Positions 37,313 through 46,157 are shown, numbered from the stretch's first letter. The stretch: DNA of 64,000 nucleotides from JAWLAT01 sp041395325 (GCA_041395325.1 JAWLAT010000027.1:1-64000), one strand, 5' to 3'. Notes: generated by a model not told the origin, from the sequence alone. Made by a program: numbers and translations.

Positions 37313-38532
37313 ATGCAGAAGCGCAATCTGATCCTGATCGTCGCCGTCGTCGCCCTGCTGCTGCTGGGCTGGCTGCTGGGCCGCTCGGGTGGCACCGATG
37401 ATTCGGTCGAAGGCATCGGCAAGCCCTTGCTGCCCGGTGTGGCCGCCGACGTCAATCAGGTCACCGGCCTCAAGCTCAGTGGCGCCGGTGGCGAAGTGAT
37501 CGCCGAAGTGCGCCGCGATGGCGAGCAATGGACCGTGGTCTCCAGTCACGGCTACCCGGCCGATGTGTCGGTGGTGCGCCGGTTCCTGCTGGCACTGAAG
37601 GACGCGGTCAAGCGCGATGTGCGCACCAGCAAGCCGGAGCGCTACGCCAGCATCGGTGTCGAGGATCCGCTGGAGAATGCCGATGCCAAGGGCATGCTGG
37701 TGGAACTGCAGGGCGTGGCCGAACCGACTCGGGCGATCATCGGCACCTATGCCGCTGGCGGCGGCGATCACACCTATGCCCGTCTGGCCGACCAGCCGCA
37801 AAGCTGGCTGGTCAGCGGCAATCTGATCCCGGAGAAGACCGCCGGCAACTGGCTCGCCCGCGACCTGGTCGATGTGCCCTCTTCGCGCGTGCTCAGCGTG
37901 GCGATCACCGATCCCGACGGCAAGACCTTGAACCTGGTCAAGCCGAACGAGAGCGACATCAACTACACCGTGCAGGATGTGCCCAAGGGTCGCGAGCTGA
38001 GCTCGGAGTCGGTCGGCAACGCGATTGCCGGCGTGCTCGGCAGCCTGCAGCTGGAAGGCGTGCGCCCGGCAGCAGACGCCGCCGTGCCTGAATCTGGCTT
38101 CTACACCGGCCGCTATCTGACCCGCGAAGGTCTGGTGGTGACGCTGCAGGGTTGGGAAGACGGCGAAAAGCGCCTGCTGCGACTGCAGGCCGCGGTGGAT
38201 CCGACCACGATCGAGGCCTGGGCCACGCAGGAGCAGGCCAGGCGCGAAGCCGCAGCAGCCTCGGCCGCTGCGGCCAGCGAAGCCAGCGCCGCCGCCGAAG
38301 GCGGCGACCAGGCCAGCGAGGACGCCGAAGCGGCGGCCGAACAGGCCGATGCCGAACCCGCCGACCCGGCCGCTGCCGTCGCCGCCATCGTGCAGGAACA
38401 GCCAGCACGGTGCAGGCCGAAGCCGACGCCATCAACGCCCGCACCCAGGCCTGGACCTTCGAGGTCCCGACCTGGAAATACGCCAATCTGGCCAAGCGGA
38501 TGGAAGATCTGCTGAAGCCCAAGGAAGGTTAA
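37313..38532 (+). pseudogene. DUF4340 protein with a one-base frameshift near the C-terminus
   Basis: About 405 aa once joined. Membrane anchor LILIVAVVALLLLGWLLG, then DUF4340 beta domains (NQVTGLKLSGAGGEVIAEV) and an Ala/Glu-rich linker. At about 38395-38405 the frame is lost: the literal frame ends at 38515 in a Pro/Arg-rich tail. The next frame continues as STVQAEADAINARTQAW then TFEVPTWKYANLAKRMEDLL, stop 38532, the family's natural end. One missing base in ...CAGCCAGCACG... explains it. True mutation or sequencing error. Last gene of the Gld-like operon. Confidence 0.85.
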
Positions 38533-38535
38533 TGA

Positions 38536-38783
38536 GTGAGGGCCCAGGGCTCAGAAGACAGAGGCCCAGTTCGTACCTCGCCTCGTGCGGGATCGAGGAG
38601 TGACCGATGACTTGGCTTCTACAGGTTGATGCACAGCCTTCTGGAATTGGTGATCTCCTTGGAGGCGCCCTGGCAGCCCTGTTCCCGCCGGGAGTTACGT
38701 GGAGCTAACGCCCCTTCTGGGCCCTGTGCCCTGGGCCCTGGGCCCTCCGTCCACTCCTGGGCCCTGGGCCCTGTGCCCTCCGC
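38536..38783. repeat. Two heptad-repeat clusters flanking a non-coding stretch
   Basis: AGGGCCCAGGGCTCAG (about 38538) in one orientation, and a longer run of GGGCCCT/GTGCCCT heptads at 38716-38780 in the other. The 140 bp between hold no gene. The last heptads touch the ATG of the DUF423 gene. Confidence 0.75.
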
Positions 38784-38784
38784 G

Positions 38785-39159
38785 ATGAAAGGTCGTTGGT
38801 TCGCTGTCCTCGGCGCCTTGGCCGCCGCCATTGCGGTGGCCGGGGATGCCTACGGATCACATGGATTGCCGGGCAAGGTATCGGCCGCACTGGTCGAGCG
38901 CTTTGCCCGGGCCATGCACTATCTGCTGCTGCACGGCATCGCCCTGGCCGCCATCGGCCCGCGCCTGAACTCCATCGCCGAACGCCTGTCGCTGGCGACC
39001 GTCGCACTGGGGATGCTGCTGTTCAGCGGCGCACTGGCCCTGTCGGTGCTGTGGCCGGTCTGGCACTGGACCCGCCTGGCACCGGTCGGCGGCACGCTGC
39101 TGATCGCTGGCTGGTTGTTGCTGGCCGTGGCAACACTGTTCCGTCGCGGCGGCGGCTGA
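38785..39159 (+). CDS. DUF423 (YgdD-like) membrane protein
   Basis: 124 aa from ATG 38785. The first helix and conserved GDAYGSHGLPGK are diagnostic of DUF423; four membrane helices in all (LLLHGIALAAIG; LGMLLFSGALALSVL; LLIAGWLLLAVATL). The translation start is jammed against the heptad repeats, with no clean Shine-Dalgarno site. Function unknown. Confidence 0.88.
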   Translation: MKGRWFAVLGALAAAIAVAGDAYGSHGLPGKVSAALVERFARAMHYLLLHGIALAAIGPRLNSIAERLSLATVALGMLLFSGALALSVLWPVWHWTRLAPVGGTLLIAGWLLLAVATLFRRGGG

Positions 39160-39173
39160 ACCCGCCCATCCCC

Positions 39174-39502
39174 ATGAAGCACGTCCTGTTTCTCTGCAGC
39201 CAGAACCGCCTGCGCAGCCCCACGGCGGAACAGTTTTCGCCAATTGGCCGGGAATCGAAACGGCCTCGGCCGGCCTCAACAACGATGCCGAGCAGCCGTT
39301 GACCACCGAACTACTGGCTTGGTCCGATCTGATCGTCTGCATGGAGAAGTCGCACCGGAATCGGCTCTCGGCCAAGTTCAAGGCGCACCTGGACCACCAG
39401 CGTATCGTGGTGCTGAACATTCCGGACGAGTACGACTACATGGACCCGGAGCTGGTGCAGCTGCTGAAGGCCCGGGTTCCGCGACATTTGCCCACCCTCT
39501 GA
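39174..39502 (+). pseudogene. Low-molecular-weight protein tyrosine phosphatase-like gene, frameshifted
   Basis: The N-terminus MKHVLFLCSQNRLRSPTAEQ is in one frame. At about 39232 the frame is lost, and the rest continues in another: FANWPGIETASAGLNNDAEQ, MEKSHRNRLSAKFKAHL, NIPDEYDYMDPELVQLLKAR. One missing base in CAGTTTTCGCC restores the COG4551-type phosphatase of about 110 aa. The P-loop here reads CSQNRLRS. Either a pseudogene or a sequence error. Confidence 0.85.
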
Positions 39503-39615
39503 CGGTTTTCAGCACGCGGCTGACGTTGATTTCCGCTTTTGATTTCCGCTTTGGGCGCTCAGCCCGACCTTCTGGTGTCCCGTTGGCATCGCGGCCGATC
39601 GAGACTGCGGAACCC

Positions 39616-40173
39616 TCAAGGCCGTGGCGGAAAGCGGGCCGCTCCGGGCTCCAGTGGCAGCCGCAGCGCCTTGCACAGTGTGCTGACCGTGCGATAGAAG
39701 CCGGCCACGAGCAGCAATTCCAGCAGCGCTTCTTCGCTGTAGGACTGCCGCAAGGTCTGCCAGAGCGCGTCGCTGATGTCAGCCGAGCGATGCAGCTCAT
39801 CGCACAACTGCAATAGCAATCTGTCGACCGGCGTCCAGCAAGGATCATCCGGTCCGCCATGGACCAGCGCGACGATCTGTGCCTCGGACAGACCGGCGGC
39901 CTTGCCGAAGTAGCGGATGTGTACACCCCATTCGTACTCGCAGCCGTTCAACGCCGTCGTGCGATCGATGACCAGTTCGCGCTGGCGCAGACTCAGATGC
40001 CCTGGGTCCAGCAGACCACCGGCGAAGAAGCGCTGGAACAGACGCTCATCTCGCGCCAGCGTCGTGAACAGCCGCAAAGGCGCACTGCCGGGTTTCATCG
40101 TGCGGTCCAACCAGGCCTGGACCGCATCGCTGAACGGGGCTGCAGCGGGCTCGATTCGTGCGTTCATGGGCAT
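39616..40173 (-). CDS. Carboxymuconolactone decarboxylase family protein
   Basis: 185 aa, AhpD-like all-helical fold. The core is RQRELVIDRTTALNGCEYEWGVH. The usual CxxC redox pair is reduced to one Cys (CEYE), so peroxidase activity of the AhpD kind is unlikely. Start at 40173 or 40167; an operator-like palindrome lies directly upstream. Divergent from the HxlR-like regulator, its probable repressor. Confidence 0.88.
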   Translation of the reverse strand: MPMNARIEPAAAPFSDAVQAWLDRTMKPGSAPLRLFTTLARDERLFQRFFAGGLLDPGHLSLRQRELVIDRTTALNGCEYEWGVHIRYFGKAAGLSEAQIVALVHGGPDDPCWTPVDRLLLQLCDELHRSADISDALWQTLRQSYSEEALLELLLVAGFYRTVSTLCKALRLPLEPGAARFPPRP

Positions 40174-40176
40174 GCC

Positions 40177-40195
40177 TGCTATATTTTTTATAGCA
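40177..40195. promoter_or_regulatory. Operator-like palindrome in divergent promoter
   Basis: TGCTATA-ttttt-TATAGCA, a perfect 7-bp inverted repeat between two divergent starts (40173 and 40212). It is the only strongly AT-rich spot nearby and could include the -10 elements. Best candidate binding site for the HxlR-like protein. Confidence 0.7.
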
Positions 40196-40211
40196 TCTTG
40201 ACGACCCTGCT

Positions 40212-40571
40212 ATGAAAAGTAAAGCACCGATACCCGCCATCGGCACCCGGGCACGTGGCAGCCGCAGCGGACGCCCGATCATGGTGGCGCTGGATCTGCT
40301 CGGTCGACGCAATGCGCTGCGCATCCTGTGGGAACTGCGCAGTGGCGAGCCGCTGACCTTCCGTGCCTTGCAGGACGCGGCCCAGACCAACCCGGCGCTG
40401 CTCAACACGCGACTGACCGAACTACGAGCCGCGGCGCTGGTCGTGCACGAGGGCCAGGGCTACCAGCTCAGTGACCACGGGCAGGCGTTGCTGCAGGCGC
40501 TCCATCCGTTGGCCGACTGGGCTACAACCTGGGCGGCCAGCCAGGCGCCGGTCGATCAGCCTGCGGACTGA
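40212..40571 (+). CDS. HxlR-like winged-helix regulator
   Basis: 119 aa. Winged HTH with ALDLLGRRNALRILWELRSG, LTFRALQDAAQTNPALLNTR and LTELRAAALVVHEGQGYQLS, the HxlR arrangement. The usual HxlR redox Cys near the N-terminus is absent. Divergent from the CMD-family gene. Confidence 0.9.
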   Translation: MKSKAPIPAIGTRARGSRSGRPIMVALDLLGRRNALRILWELRSGEPLTFRALQDAAQTNPALLNTRLTELRAAALVVHEGQGYQLSDHGQALLQALHPLADWATTWAASQAPVDQPAD

Positions 40572-40714
40572 TCTGCCACCGCCCCGCTGTCAGCGGCCCG
40601 GGTTCCATGCTGACCACCTGGCCGTTGAAGCGGCCACAATCGCGCCACTCAGGTCGTGTGAAGGGTCACCCGGGCCTGAGCACGAACAGCCATGGCTACT
40701 TCAGAGGTGCAAGC

Positions 40715-41109
40715 ATGTCATCCAGATTCGCCAGCTGCAGTTGCGGTCAGCTGCAGGCTCAGGTCAGCGGCGAGCCGCTGCGCATCTCCATCTGCCATTG
40801 CCTGGCCTGCCAGCGACGCAGCGGCAGCGTCTTCGCCACCCAGGCGCGCTTCGCCAGCGAGAACGTGGTGACCCGTGGCGAGAGCCGCCAGTTTCGCCGT
40901 GCTGGCGACGAGGGCCCCGGCGCCATCTTCCACTTCTGCCCGCACTGTGGCGTAACGGTGTACTACGAAACGGTCGGCGTACCCGAGCAGATCGCCATCC
41001 CGTTGGCGTCTTCGCCGATCCGGATTTCCCGGCCCCGAGGGTGTCGGTCTATGAATCGCGGCGGCATGCCTGGGTGCAGGTACCGGAGGACATCGAGCAC
41101 TACGATTGA
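40715..41109 (+). pseudogene. GFA-family zinc protein, frameshifted
   Basis: ATG 40715. The N-terminal part has the GFA zinc Cys pattern: CSCGQLQ, CHCLACQRRSGS, FCPHCG. At about 41003 the frame is lost after EQIAIP. The natural end continues as GVFADPDFPAPRVSVYESRR then HAWVQVPEDIEHYD, stop 41109. One missing G in CCGTTGGCG explains it. Expected intact length about 131 aa. GFA proteins bind zinc; some act on glutathione adducts. Confidence 0.88.
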
Positions 41110-41122
41110 GCTGGTCCTGGTG

Positions 41123-42703
41123 TCAGCCCCGCGGTCCCGACCCGAACTCGGCCACCTGCAACCCGTCAGTCGCCAGAATCGCTGCCCGATAAAACTGCCG
41201 AATATCGCGCAGCAAGGCCTCGAAGTCCGCCTGGCGCAGATACATCATGTGGCCGGCTTCGTAGTAGCGCATCTGTACGCGGTCGGTTGGTATGCCGTGC
41301 CTGCCGAAGGTGTATTCGGCATCGAAGAACGGGGTGACCAGATCGTAATAGCCGTTGGCGACCATCACCCGCAACTGGCTGTTGCGGCGCATCGCTGAAG
41401 TCAGCGAGCGGGCGGTGTTGACGTACAGCGGCTCCCAGTACTCACCCGGTGGCGTCAACCGATAGTCCCAGTGCTCGCCCAGATCGTCGTTATCGGTCAG
41501 ATAGGGCTGATTGCGGTGGACGTCCAAAGACGTCGCCAGATAGCTGTTCAAGGCGGCGGTGAAAGCGCTGGAAATGGCATTGGAAGCCGCATCCCCGAGT
41601 TCCTCCTCGGCCGCGGTATCGTCGGACTCATCGGCCAGATAACGACTGTCGAGCCGACCAACGGTCAATCCCTGGTCACGCAGCAACTCCTTGACGTAGC
41701 GCGGCGCCAGCACGCGCAAATCGGCGCGCAGGATGTAATCGGTGGGCAGACCGATGAAACCCGACAGGCCTTCAGCGACGCGCTGACGGTCGGCCGGCCG
41801 CAGCGCCGCGCCGCGGAACAGCGCCGGCAGATAGTCATCGATGGCAAAGCGCCGCGCCGCGGCCAGCCATTCGGTCAGTGCTTGGTCGGTGCCTGCACGG
41901 CCGTGATAGCGCGCCGTGGCCGCCAGCGTCGGCAGATAGGTCACATGGGCGATCAGATTGTCCGGCGCTGGCGTGGAACCGGTGTAGTCCAGCGCCTGGG
42001 AGATCAGCACCAATCCATTGAGGGCCAGATCCTGGCCGTCGCCCATCAATGCGTCGGCCACGGCCGCCGCGCGCGTGGTGCCAAAGCTCTCACCAATCAG
42101 ATACTTGGGCGCATTCCAGCGCTGCTCTTCGGTGACGAAGCGGCGCACGAACTGGGCGATCGAGGCGGTGTCGCCGCGCATGCTCCAGTAGTCTTCGTTG
42201 CGACCCCCGCCGATCACCCGGCTGTAGCCGGTGCCGATGGGATCGACGAACACCAGATCGGTCAGATCCAGGGGCGCCAGTGGATTGGCGGCCAGCCGAT
42301 AGGGCGCCGCGCCATCATCGGCATCGGCTTCCGAGGCCAGCACAACGCGCTGCGGCCCCAGCAGGCCCATGTGCAGCCACACCGACGCCGATCCCGGACC
42401 GCCATTGAAGACGAAGCTGACCGGTCGAGGCCGATCGCCGTCGACCAGATAGGCCGTGTAACAAAGCGCCGCCGCCGGCTTGCCGGCAGCATCGACCAGT
42501 TGCATTTCGCCCACTCGCGCGGTGTAGCGCAGTGTCTGACCGCCAAACTGCCCCTGATGGCGTGTCTCGACTCGCCAGGGCGGCTCGACCGGCGCCTTCG
42601 CTTCGGCGACCTCCGCTTCGTTGGCCGACGCGACCGTTGCGGCGAGCAGCCACAAGCCCATTGCGGCGAACCACCGTCCCTTCCAGATCTCGCTGGCCAT
42701 CAT
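41123..42703 (-). CDS. Secreted S10 serine carboxypeptidase-like protein
   Basis: 526 aa. Signal peptide AAMGLWLLAATVASANE. The oxyanion/substrate motif is FVFNGGPGSASVWLHMG. The catalytic Ser is in LIGESFGTTRAA, Asp in MVANGYYDLVTPFFDAEYTF, His in YEAGHMMYLRQ. Predicted periplasmic or secreted peptidase trimming C-termini. The start could also be ATG 42700. Converges with the GFA gene. Confidence 0.93.
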   Translation of the reverse strand: MMASEIWKGRWFAAMGLWLLAATVASANEAEVAEAKAPVEPPWRVETRHQGQFGGQTLRYTARVGEMQLVDAAGKPAAALCYTAYLVDGDRPRPVSFVFNGGPGSASVWLHMGLLGPQRVVLASEADADDGAAPYRLAANPLAPLDLTDLVFVDPIGTGYSRVIGGGRNEDYWSMRGDTASIAQFVRRFVTEEQRWNAPKYLIGESFGTTRAAAVADALMGDGQDLALNGLVLISQALDYTGSTPAPDNLIAHVTYLPTLAATARYHGRAGTDQALTEWLAAARRFAIDDYLPALFRGAALRPADRQRVAEGLSGFIGLPTDYILRADLRVLAPRYVKELLRDQGLTVGRLDSRYLADESDDTAAEEELGDAASNAISSAFTAALNSYLATSLDVHRNQPYLTDNDDLGEHWDYRLTPPGEYWEPLYVNTARSLTSAMRRNSQLRVMVANGYYDLVTPFFDAEYTFGRHGIPTDRVQMRYYEAGHMMYLRQADFEALLRDIRQFYRAAILATDGLQVAEFGSGPRG

Positions 42704-42831
42704 CGCCCCCGAATCGATGCTGCCGCGATGATAATGGGCGCGGCGGCGGTACGCTCCCCTGGTCAATCAGGCACCACCCAGGTGCGACAGCGCCGTTCCG
42801 CTGCCCCGTACGCCCAGCCAGAGGCCGCCCC

Positions 42832-43206
42832 TTGAGCACGACCGATATCGCCATCCCGACGCTGCCCAGCCGTTCGATCGAGCAGAGCTGCGCCTTCTAT
42901 CGGCAACTGGGCTTCGATGGCGGTCCGCATCCGGCCAATCACGACTACGCCATCCTCACTCGAGGCACGCTGGAACTGCACCTCTTCCTGCACCGAGCGC
43001 TGCTGCCGGCCGAATCCAGCGCCGGCTGCTATCTGCGGGTCGCCGATGTCGACAGCCTCCATCGCGACTTCAGTCGGGCCGAACTGCCTGGCAGCGGCAT
43101 TCCCCGAATCGATCGGCTGGAGGACAAGCCCTGGGGCCTGCGCGAATTCGCCGTCGTCGATCCAGACGGCAATCTGCTGCGGATTGGGCAGGTGATCGAC
43201 GACTGA
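42832..43206 (+). CDS. VOC family protein, bleomycin-resistance type
   Basis: 124 aa from TTG 42832, preceded by AGAGG; longer frames overlap the divergent gene. Pattern of the bleomycin/glyoxalase-like superfamily: IPTLPSRSIEQSCAFYRQLG, HDYAILTRGTLELHLF, CYLRVADVDSLHRDF, FAVVDPDGNLLRIGQ. Sequesters small molecules as a dimer; the ligand is unknown. Confidence 0.9.
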   Translation: MSTTDIAIPTLPSRSIEQSCAFYRQLGFDGGPHPANHDYAILTRGTLELHLFLHRALLPAESSAGCYLRVADVDSLHRDFSRAELPGSGIPRIDRLEDKPWGLREFAVVDPDGNLLRIGQVIDD

Positions 43207-43210
43207 AGCG

Positions 43211-43269
43211 GGTCAATTCACAAGGGTTGACCTGGACCGTCGCTCAAGTGGTTGGGGTCAAATTGACCC
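43211..43269. promoter_or_regulatory. Paired GGTCAA/TTGACC palindromes
   Basis: GGTCAA-N10-TTGACC at 43211-43232 and a perfect 15-bp GGGTCAAATTGACCC at 43255-43269. Both lie between the VOC stop and the TrmY-like start. They look like repeated binding sites. Confidence 0.6.
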
Positions 43270-43355
43270 TCGAACGGTCCCACGGATCATTGGTGCCCTG
43301 CCGCTAGTGAATCCTCTATCCTGAGCCCGCCAGACGATCTCGATGGAACACAGCA

Positions 43356-43949
43356 ATGCGCGCATTCGTACTCAAGGCGCGCGCCGCGCCAGTGGACAGC
43401 CACAAGCTCCTGGCCGGCGTGGGAGAGGATGCGCACAGCGAGATTCTGGCGCACACGCTGATGAACGCGATCTTCGTGGCGCAATCGCACCGGCGCGATG
43501 TCGTCGTCCATCTGGTGCTGGAGAGCACCGCGGATTTCTCCCGCACGATCAGCTTTGACACGCAGTCGCTGGGCCAGCTGGGTGGTTTCCACGAACAGGC
43601 GCTGTTGTCTCGCATCGCTCGAGCTCTGGATGTCTCTCAAGGCATGGGCAAGGACGAGCTGCGCGAAGTCGAGGCCGGTATCTCGGTGCGCACCCTGAGC
43701 TTCGAGCGGCTGATCCGAGAGCTGTCCGAGCAGTACCGCTTGTTCGTGATGGCGCCCAAGGGGACGCCGATCCGCGAGCAGGCCTTCGATGGTCCCTGCT
43801 GCTTCATCCTGACCGATCACATCCCCATGCCGCGCAACAGCTACGGCATTCTCGACAGACTCGGCGCCACGCGACTCAGTCTGGGCCCAACCATGCTGTT
43901 CGCCTCGCAATGCGTGGTGCTGATCCACCATGAACTGGATCTGCGCTGA
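43356..43949 (+). CDS. TrmY-like SPOUT pseudouridine methyltransferase
   Basis: 197 aa. Matches the UPF0217/TrmY family: MRAFVLKARAAPVDSHKLLA, VVVHLVLESTADFSRTISFD, and the SPOUT-knot stretches CCFILTDHIPMP and LSLGPTMLFASQCVVLIHHE. In archaea TrmY makes N1-methyl-pseudouridine at tRNA position 54. Bacterial members are rarer and their target is not settled. ATG with GGAA upstream. Confidence 0.9.
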   Translation: MRAFVLKARAAPVDSHKLLAGVGEDAHSEILAHTLMNAIFVAQSHRRDVVVHLVLESTADFSRTISFDTQSLGQLGGFHEQALLSRIARALDVSQGMGKDELREVEAGISVRTLSFERLIRELSEQYRLFVMAPKGTPIREQAFDGPCCFILTDHIPMPRNSYGILDRLGATRLSLGPTMLFASQCVVLIHHELDLR

Positions 43950-44060
43950 TCCGGGCGGCGCGCGTCGAGGGAATGATCATCTGCTCCTGGGACACATCGG
44001 CACCAGCCCGATCGACACAGCTGTTGCTGCGCATTGCGCCCCAGCCCGGGTCCAACACGC

Positions 44061-44366
44061 TCAGTGCCTGGCGGAATCCGAGGCACGCGACATCGGTCCG
44101 AAATCGCGGCCACAGGACGAACAATGGCGGCCATCGAGCCGAATGCCCGCACCGCAGGCAGGACAGCGCCAAGTCCACACATGCAACGCCACGAGGGTCA
44201 AACTGGACAGCATCATTCCGGCAGCACCCACCCACGCCAGTGGGCCATCGACCATGTCCAGCAGCAGCACGCTACCGCTCAGCCCGATCAGCAATGGCGG
44301 TTGCCAGCGCTGCAGGCACCGGCGGCGACGATCGAACTCGGTGGAAGCTGCGTCAGTGGCGGACAT
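44061..44366 (-). CDS. Small membrane protein with zinc ribbon
   Basis: 101 aa from ATG 44366. Two hydrophobic helices (PPLLIGLSGSVLLLDMV; VGAAGMMLSSLTLVALHVW), then a C-terminal zinc-ribbon with CPAC and CSSC knuckles. No family recognised. The opposite strand has an overlapping frame that is not convincing. Confidence 0.7.
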   Translation of the reverse strand: MSATDAASTEFDRRRRCLQRWQPPLLIGLSGSVLLLDMVDGPLAWVGAAGMMLSSLTLVALHVWTWRCPACGAGIRLDGRHCSSCGRDFGPMSRASDSARH

Positions 44367-44486
44367 TGGTCGATTCCATGCCTGAACTCGCCACACCATA
44401 AGCATGCACCGCGCAAACAGGAAAGGCCTAGGTGAGAACCGGCGCGACGGAGTCACCCAGATGTGGCGGACCCACACGCAAGGTGA

Positions 44487-45335
44487 TCAGTTGTCGTGCG
44501 ACTCAGGCTCCGGCGTCGGCGCAAACAGCGCACGAAAACCCTGCAGGGCGGCCGGGTGATAGATGGTCGCGTGGCTTTCATCGAACTCGGCATGGACCAC
44601 GCGCAGTTGCAGGGAGGCCTCGCCGAGGATCCGCACGAAACGCTGGGAGAGTTCGCGAATTTCCGGTTGCTGGCCAGTCGCCACAAACAGCGAGGTCGCG
44701 CCCAGTCGCTGCTCCGACAGGGTTTCGGCCAGGCCATCGACCATCTGTGCCCGGTTCCACCACAGACTGGGATCGATGGCCAGATAGTGATTGAACAAGG
44801 CCGGCTCCAGCACGAAGGTCTCCAGCACGAACAACCCGGCGTGTGACTCGCCGACGATGGCGCGTTCCTCGGTCACCGAGTAGCGCCGGGCGATTTCCGG
44901 CAGCAACTCATCGCGGATGAAGTCGCGAAAGGCCGCCGAACCGCCGACGACCGGGGCGATCTCGCGATCACGCGGATCCTCGGTGGGACCGGTCAGGTCG
45001 CGTCGGCGTTGGGTGTTCTCGATCCCGACCAGCAGGAAGGGACGCATCGTGCCATTGCCGACGCCCACCTGGAGCAGGCCCATGACGTGGATGAAGTCCT
45101 CGGCCAAGCCCCCATCAGGCATCACCATGATCGGCAGCGGTGGGCGCTGATCTGGGCCTGGGTCGTAGGGAATATAGACGTTGATCCGGCGGTCCTCGTC
45201 CAGCGTCGCCGAATGCAGCGTGAAGCTCTCGCCGACCACCAGCGGCTCCACACTGGCGTCGCTGTCGGCGGCCAGTAGCGGCGAGCTGGCCAGGCATCCG
45301 GTCAGCAGAATCAGGGCGATCAGCAACATGCGCAT
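44487..45335 (-). CDS. Secreted alpha/beta-hydrolase (esterase D/Fes-like)
   Basis: 282 aa. Signal peptide MLLIALILLTGCLASSPLLA, with a possible lipobox TGCL. Motifs of the putative-esterase family: RRINVYIPYDPG, VMPDGGLAEDF, nucleophile Ser in AIVGESHAGLFVL, and His in DESHATIYHPA. It may cut siderophore or other esters. Start 45335 or 45329. Confidence 0.88.
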   Translation of the reverse strand: MRMLLIALILLTGCLASSPLLAADSDASVEPLVVGESFTLHSATLDEDRRINVYIPYDPGPDQRPPLPIMVMPDGGLAEDFIHVMGLLQVGVGNGTMRPFLLVGIENTQRRRDLTGPTEDPRDREIAPVVGGSAAFRDFIRDELLPEIARRYSVTEERAIVGESHAGLFVLETFVLEPALFNHYLAIDPSLWWNRAQMVDGLAETLSEQRLGATSLFVATGQQPEIRELSQRFVRILGEASLQLRVVHAEFDESHATIYHPAALQGFRALFAPTPEPESHDN

Positions 45336-45413
45336 CGACGCGCTCCAGGCAAGGGGCAGCGGCGGATGCTACGCCATCGCCGCCAGCCTCGCCGTTCGCC
45401 TGCTCCCAGACAG

Positions 45414-45442
45414 CACGAGACCCGCACTGGGCGGGCCTCGTG
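45414..45442. terminator. Terminator-like hairpin downstream of the lpt block
   Basis: 12-bp stem CACGAGaCCCGC / GCGGGcCTCGTG with one mismatch and a 5-nt loop, about 70 bp beyond the HAD gene stop. It fits the end of the minus-strand envelope operon. No U-run. Confidence 0.6.
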
Positions 45443-45509
45443 GGGTCGCTCGGGATGACGCCGATCAGTAGTTGATACTGACCGTGTTGCTGCAGTTCAT
45501 GCCAGCGTC

Positions 45510-46157
45510 TCAGCGCAGCTGCGCCAGGGTCCAATCGTGCAGACCCACCAGGGTGTCGCTGACGTGATGGCAGCGCGCCAACAGGTCGGCTGGCGGCGTT
45601 TTCAAATCAGGCACCAGCACCACCCGCATGCCCGCCGCCAGTGCGGCCTCGGCGCCGTGATCACTGTCCTCAAAGGCCAGGCAATCGGCAGCGGCCACAC
45701 CCAGCCGATGCGCGGCCAGCTGATAGACGTCCGGTTCGGGCTTGCTGCGCGCCACCTCATCGCCACCGGCCCAGGCCTGCAGAAAGCGCAGCAGATCGTG
45801 CTCGCCCAGTCGCTGTTCGATCTCGGCCAGATTCGACGAAGAGGCCACCGCACAACGAACGCCCTTGGCGTGCAGGTGCTGCAGCAGGGCGTGCGCACCG
45901 GGACGCAGTGCCGGACGCGCCAGGCCGCTGGCGTAGCGCTCGCGTACTTCGCTGCGAATGGCCAGCAGCTGCGCCTGACCTCCGACGGCGTCGCTGAGAA
46001 TCTGGCGGCAAGCCTCGCCCACCAGTCCGATCGCCGGGATCAGCTGTTCCGCTCGCACCGCGATGCCGCGCCGTCCGGCCGCCGCCATCCACTCGTCGAC
46101 AAACAGTCGCTCGCTGTCGATCAGCAAGCCGTCCATGTCGAAGATGACACTGCCCAT
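45510..46157 (-). CDS. HAD-superfamily hydrolase (phosphoglucomutase-like)
   Basis: 215 aa. HAD motifs: VIFDMDGLLIDSE (nucleophile Asp), VASSSNLAEIEQ (motif II Ser), KPEPDVYQLAA (motif III Lys), AFEDSDHGAEAALAAGM (motif IV). Cap domain of the beta-PGM type. The TGA of lptB overlaps its ATG (TGATG), so it is co-translated with the LPS-transport genes. Probable sugar-phosphate phosphatase. Confidence 0.92.
   Translation of the reverse strand: MGSVIFDMDGLLIDSERLFVDEWMAAAGRRGIAVRAEQLIPAIGLVGEACRQILSDAVGGQAQLLAIRSEVRERYASGLARPALRPGAHALLQHLHAKGVRCAVASSSNLAEIEQRLGEHDLLRFLQAWAGGDEVARSKPEPDVYQLAAHRLGVAAADCLAFEDSDHGAEAALAAGMRVVLVPDLKTPPADLLARCHHVSDTLVGLHDWTLAQLR

Noticed and set aside
34517..37801. 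A 1094-codon minus-strand frame opposite the Gld-like operon
   Set aside because: It is the mirror of four well-recognised plus-strand genes and shows no family motif.
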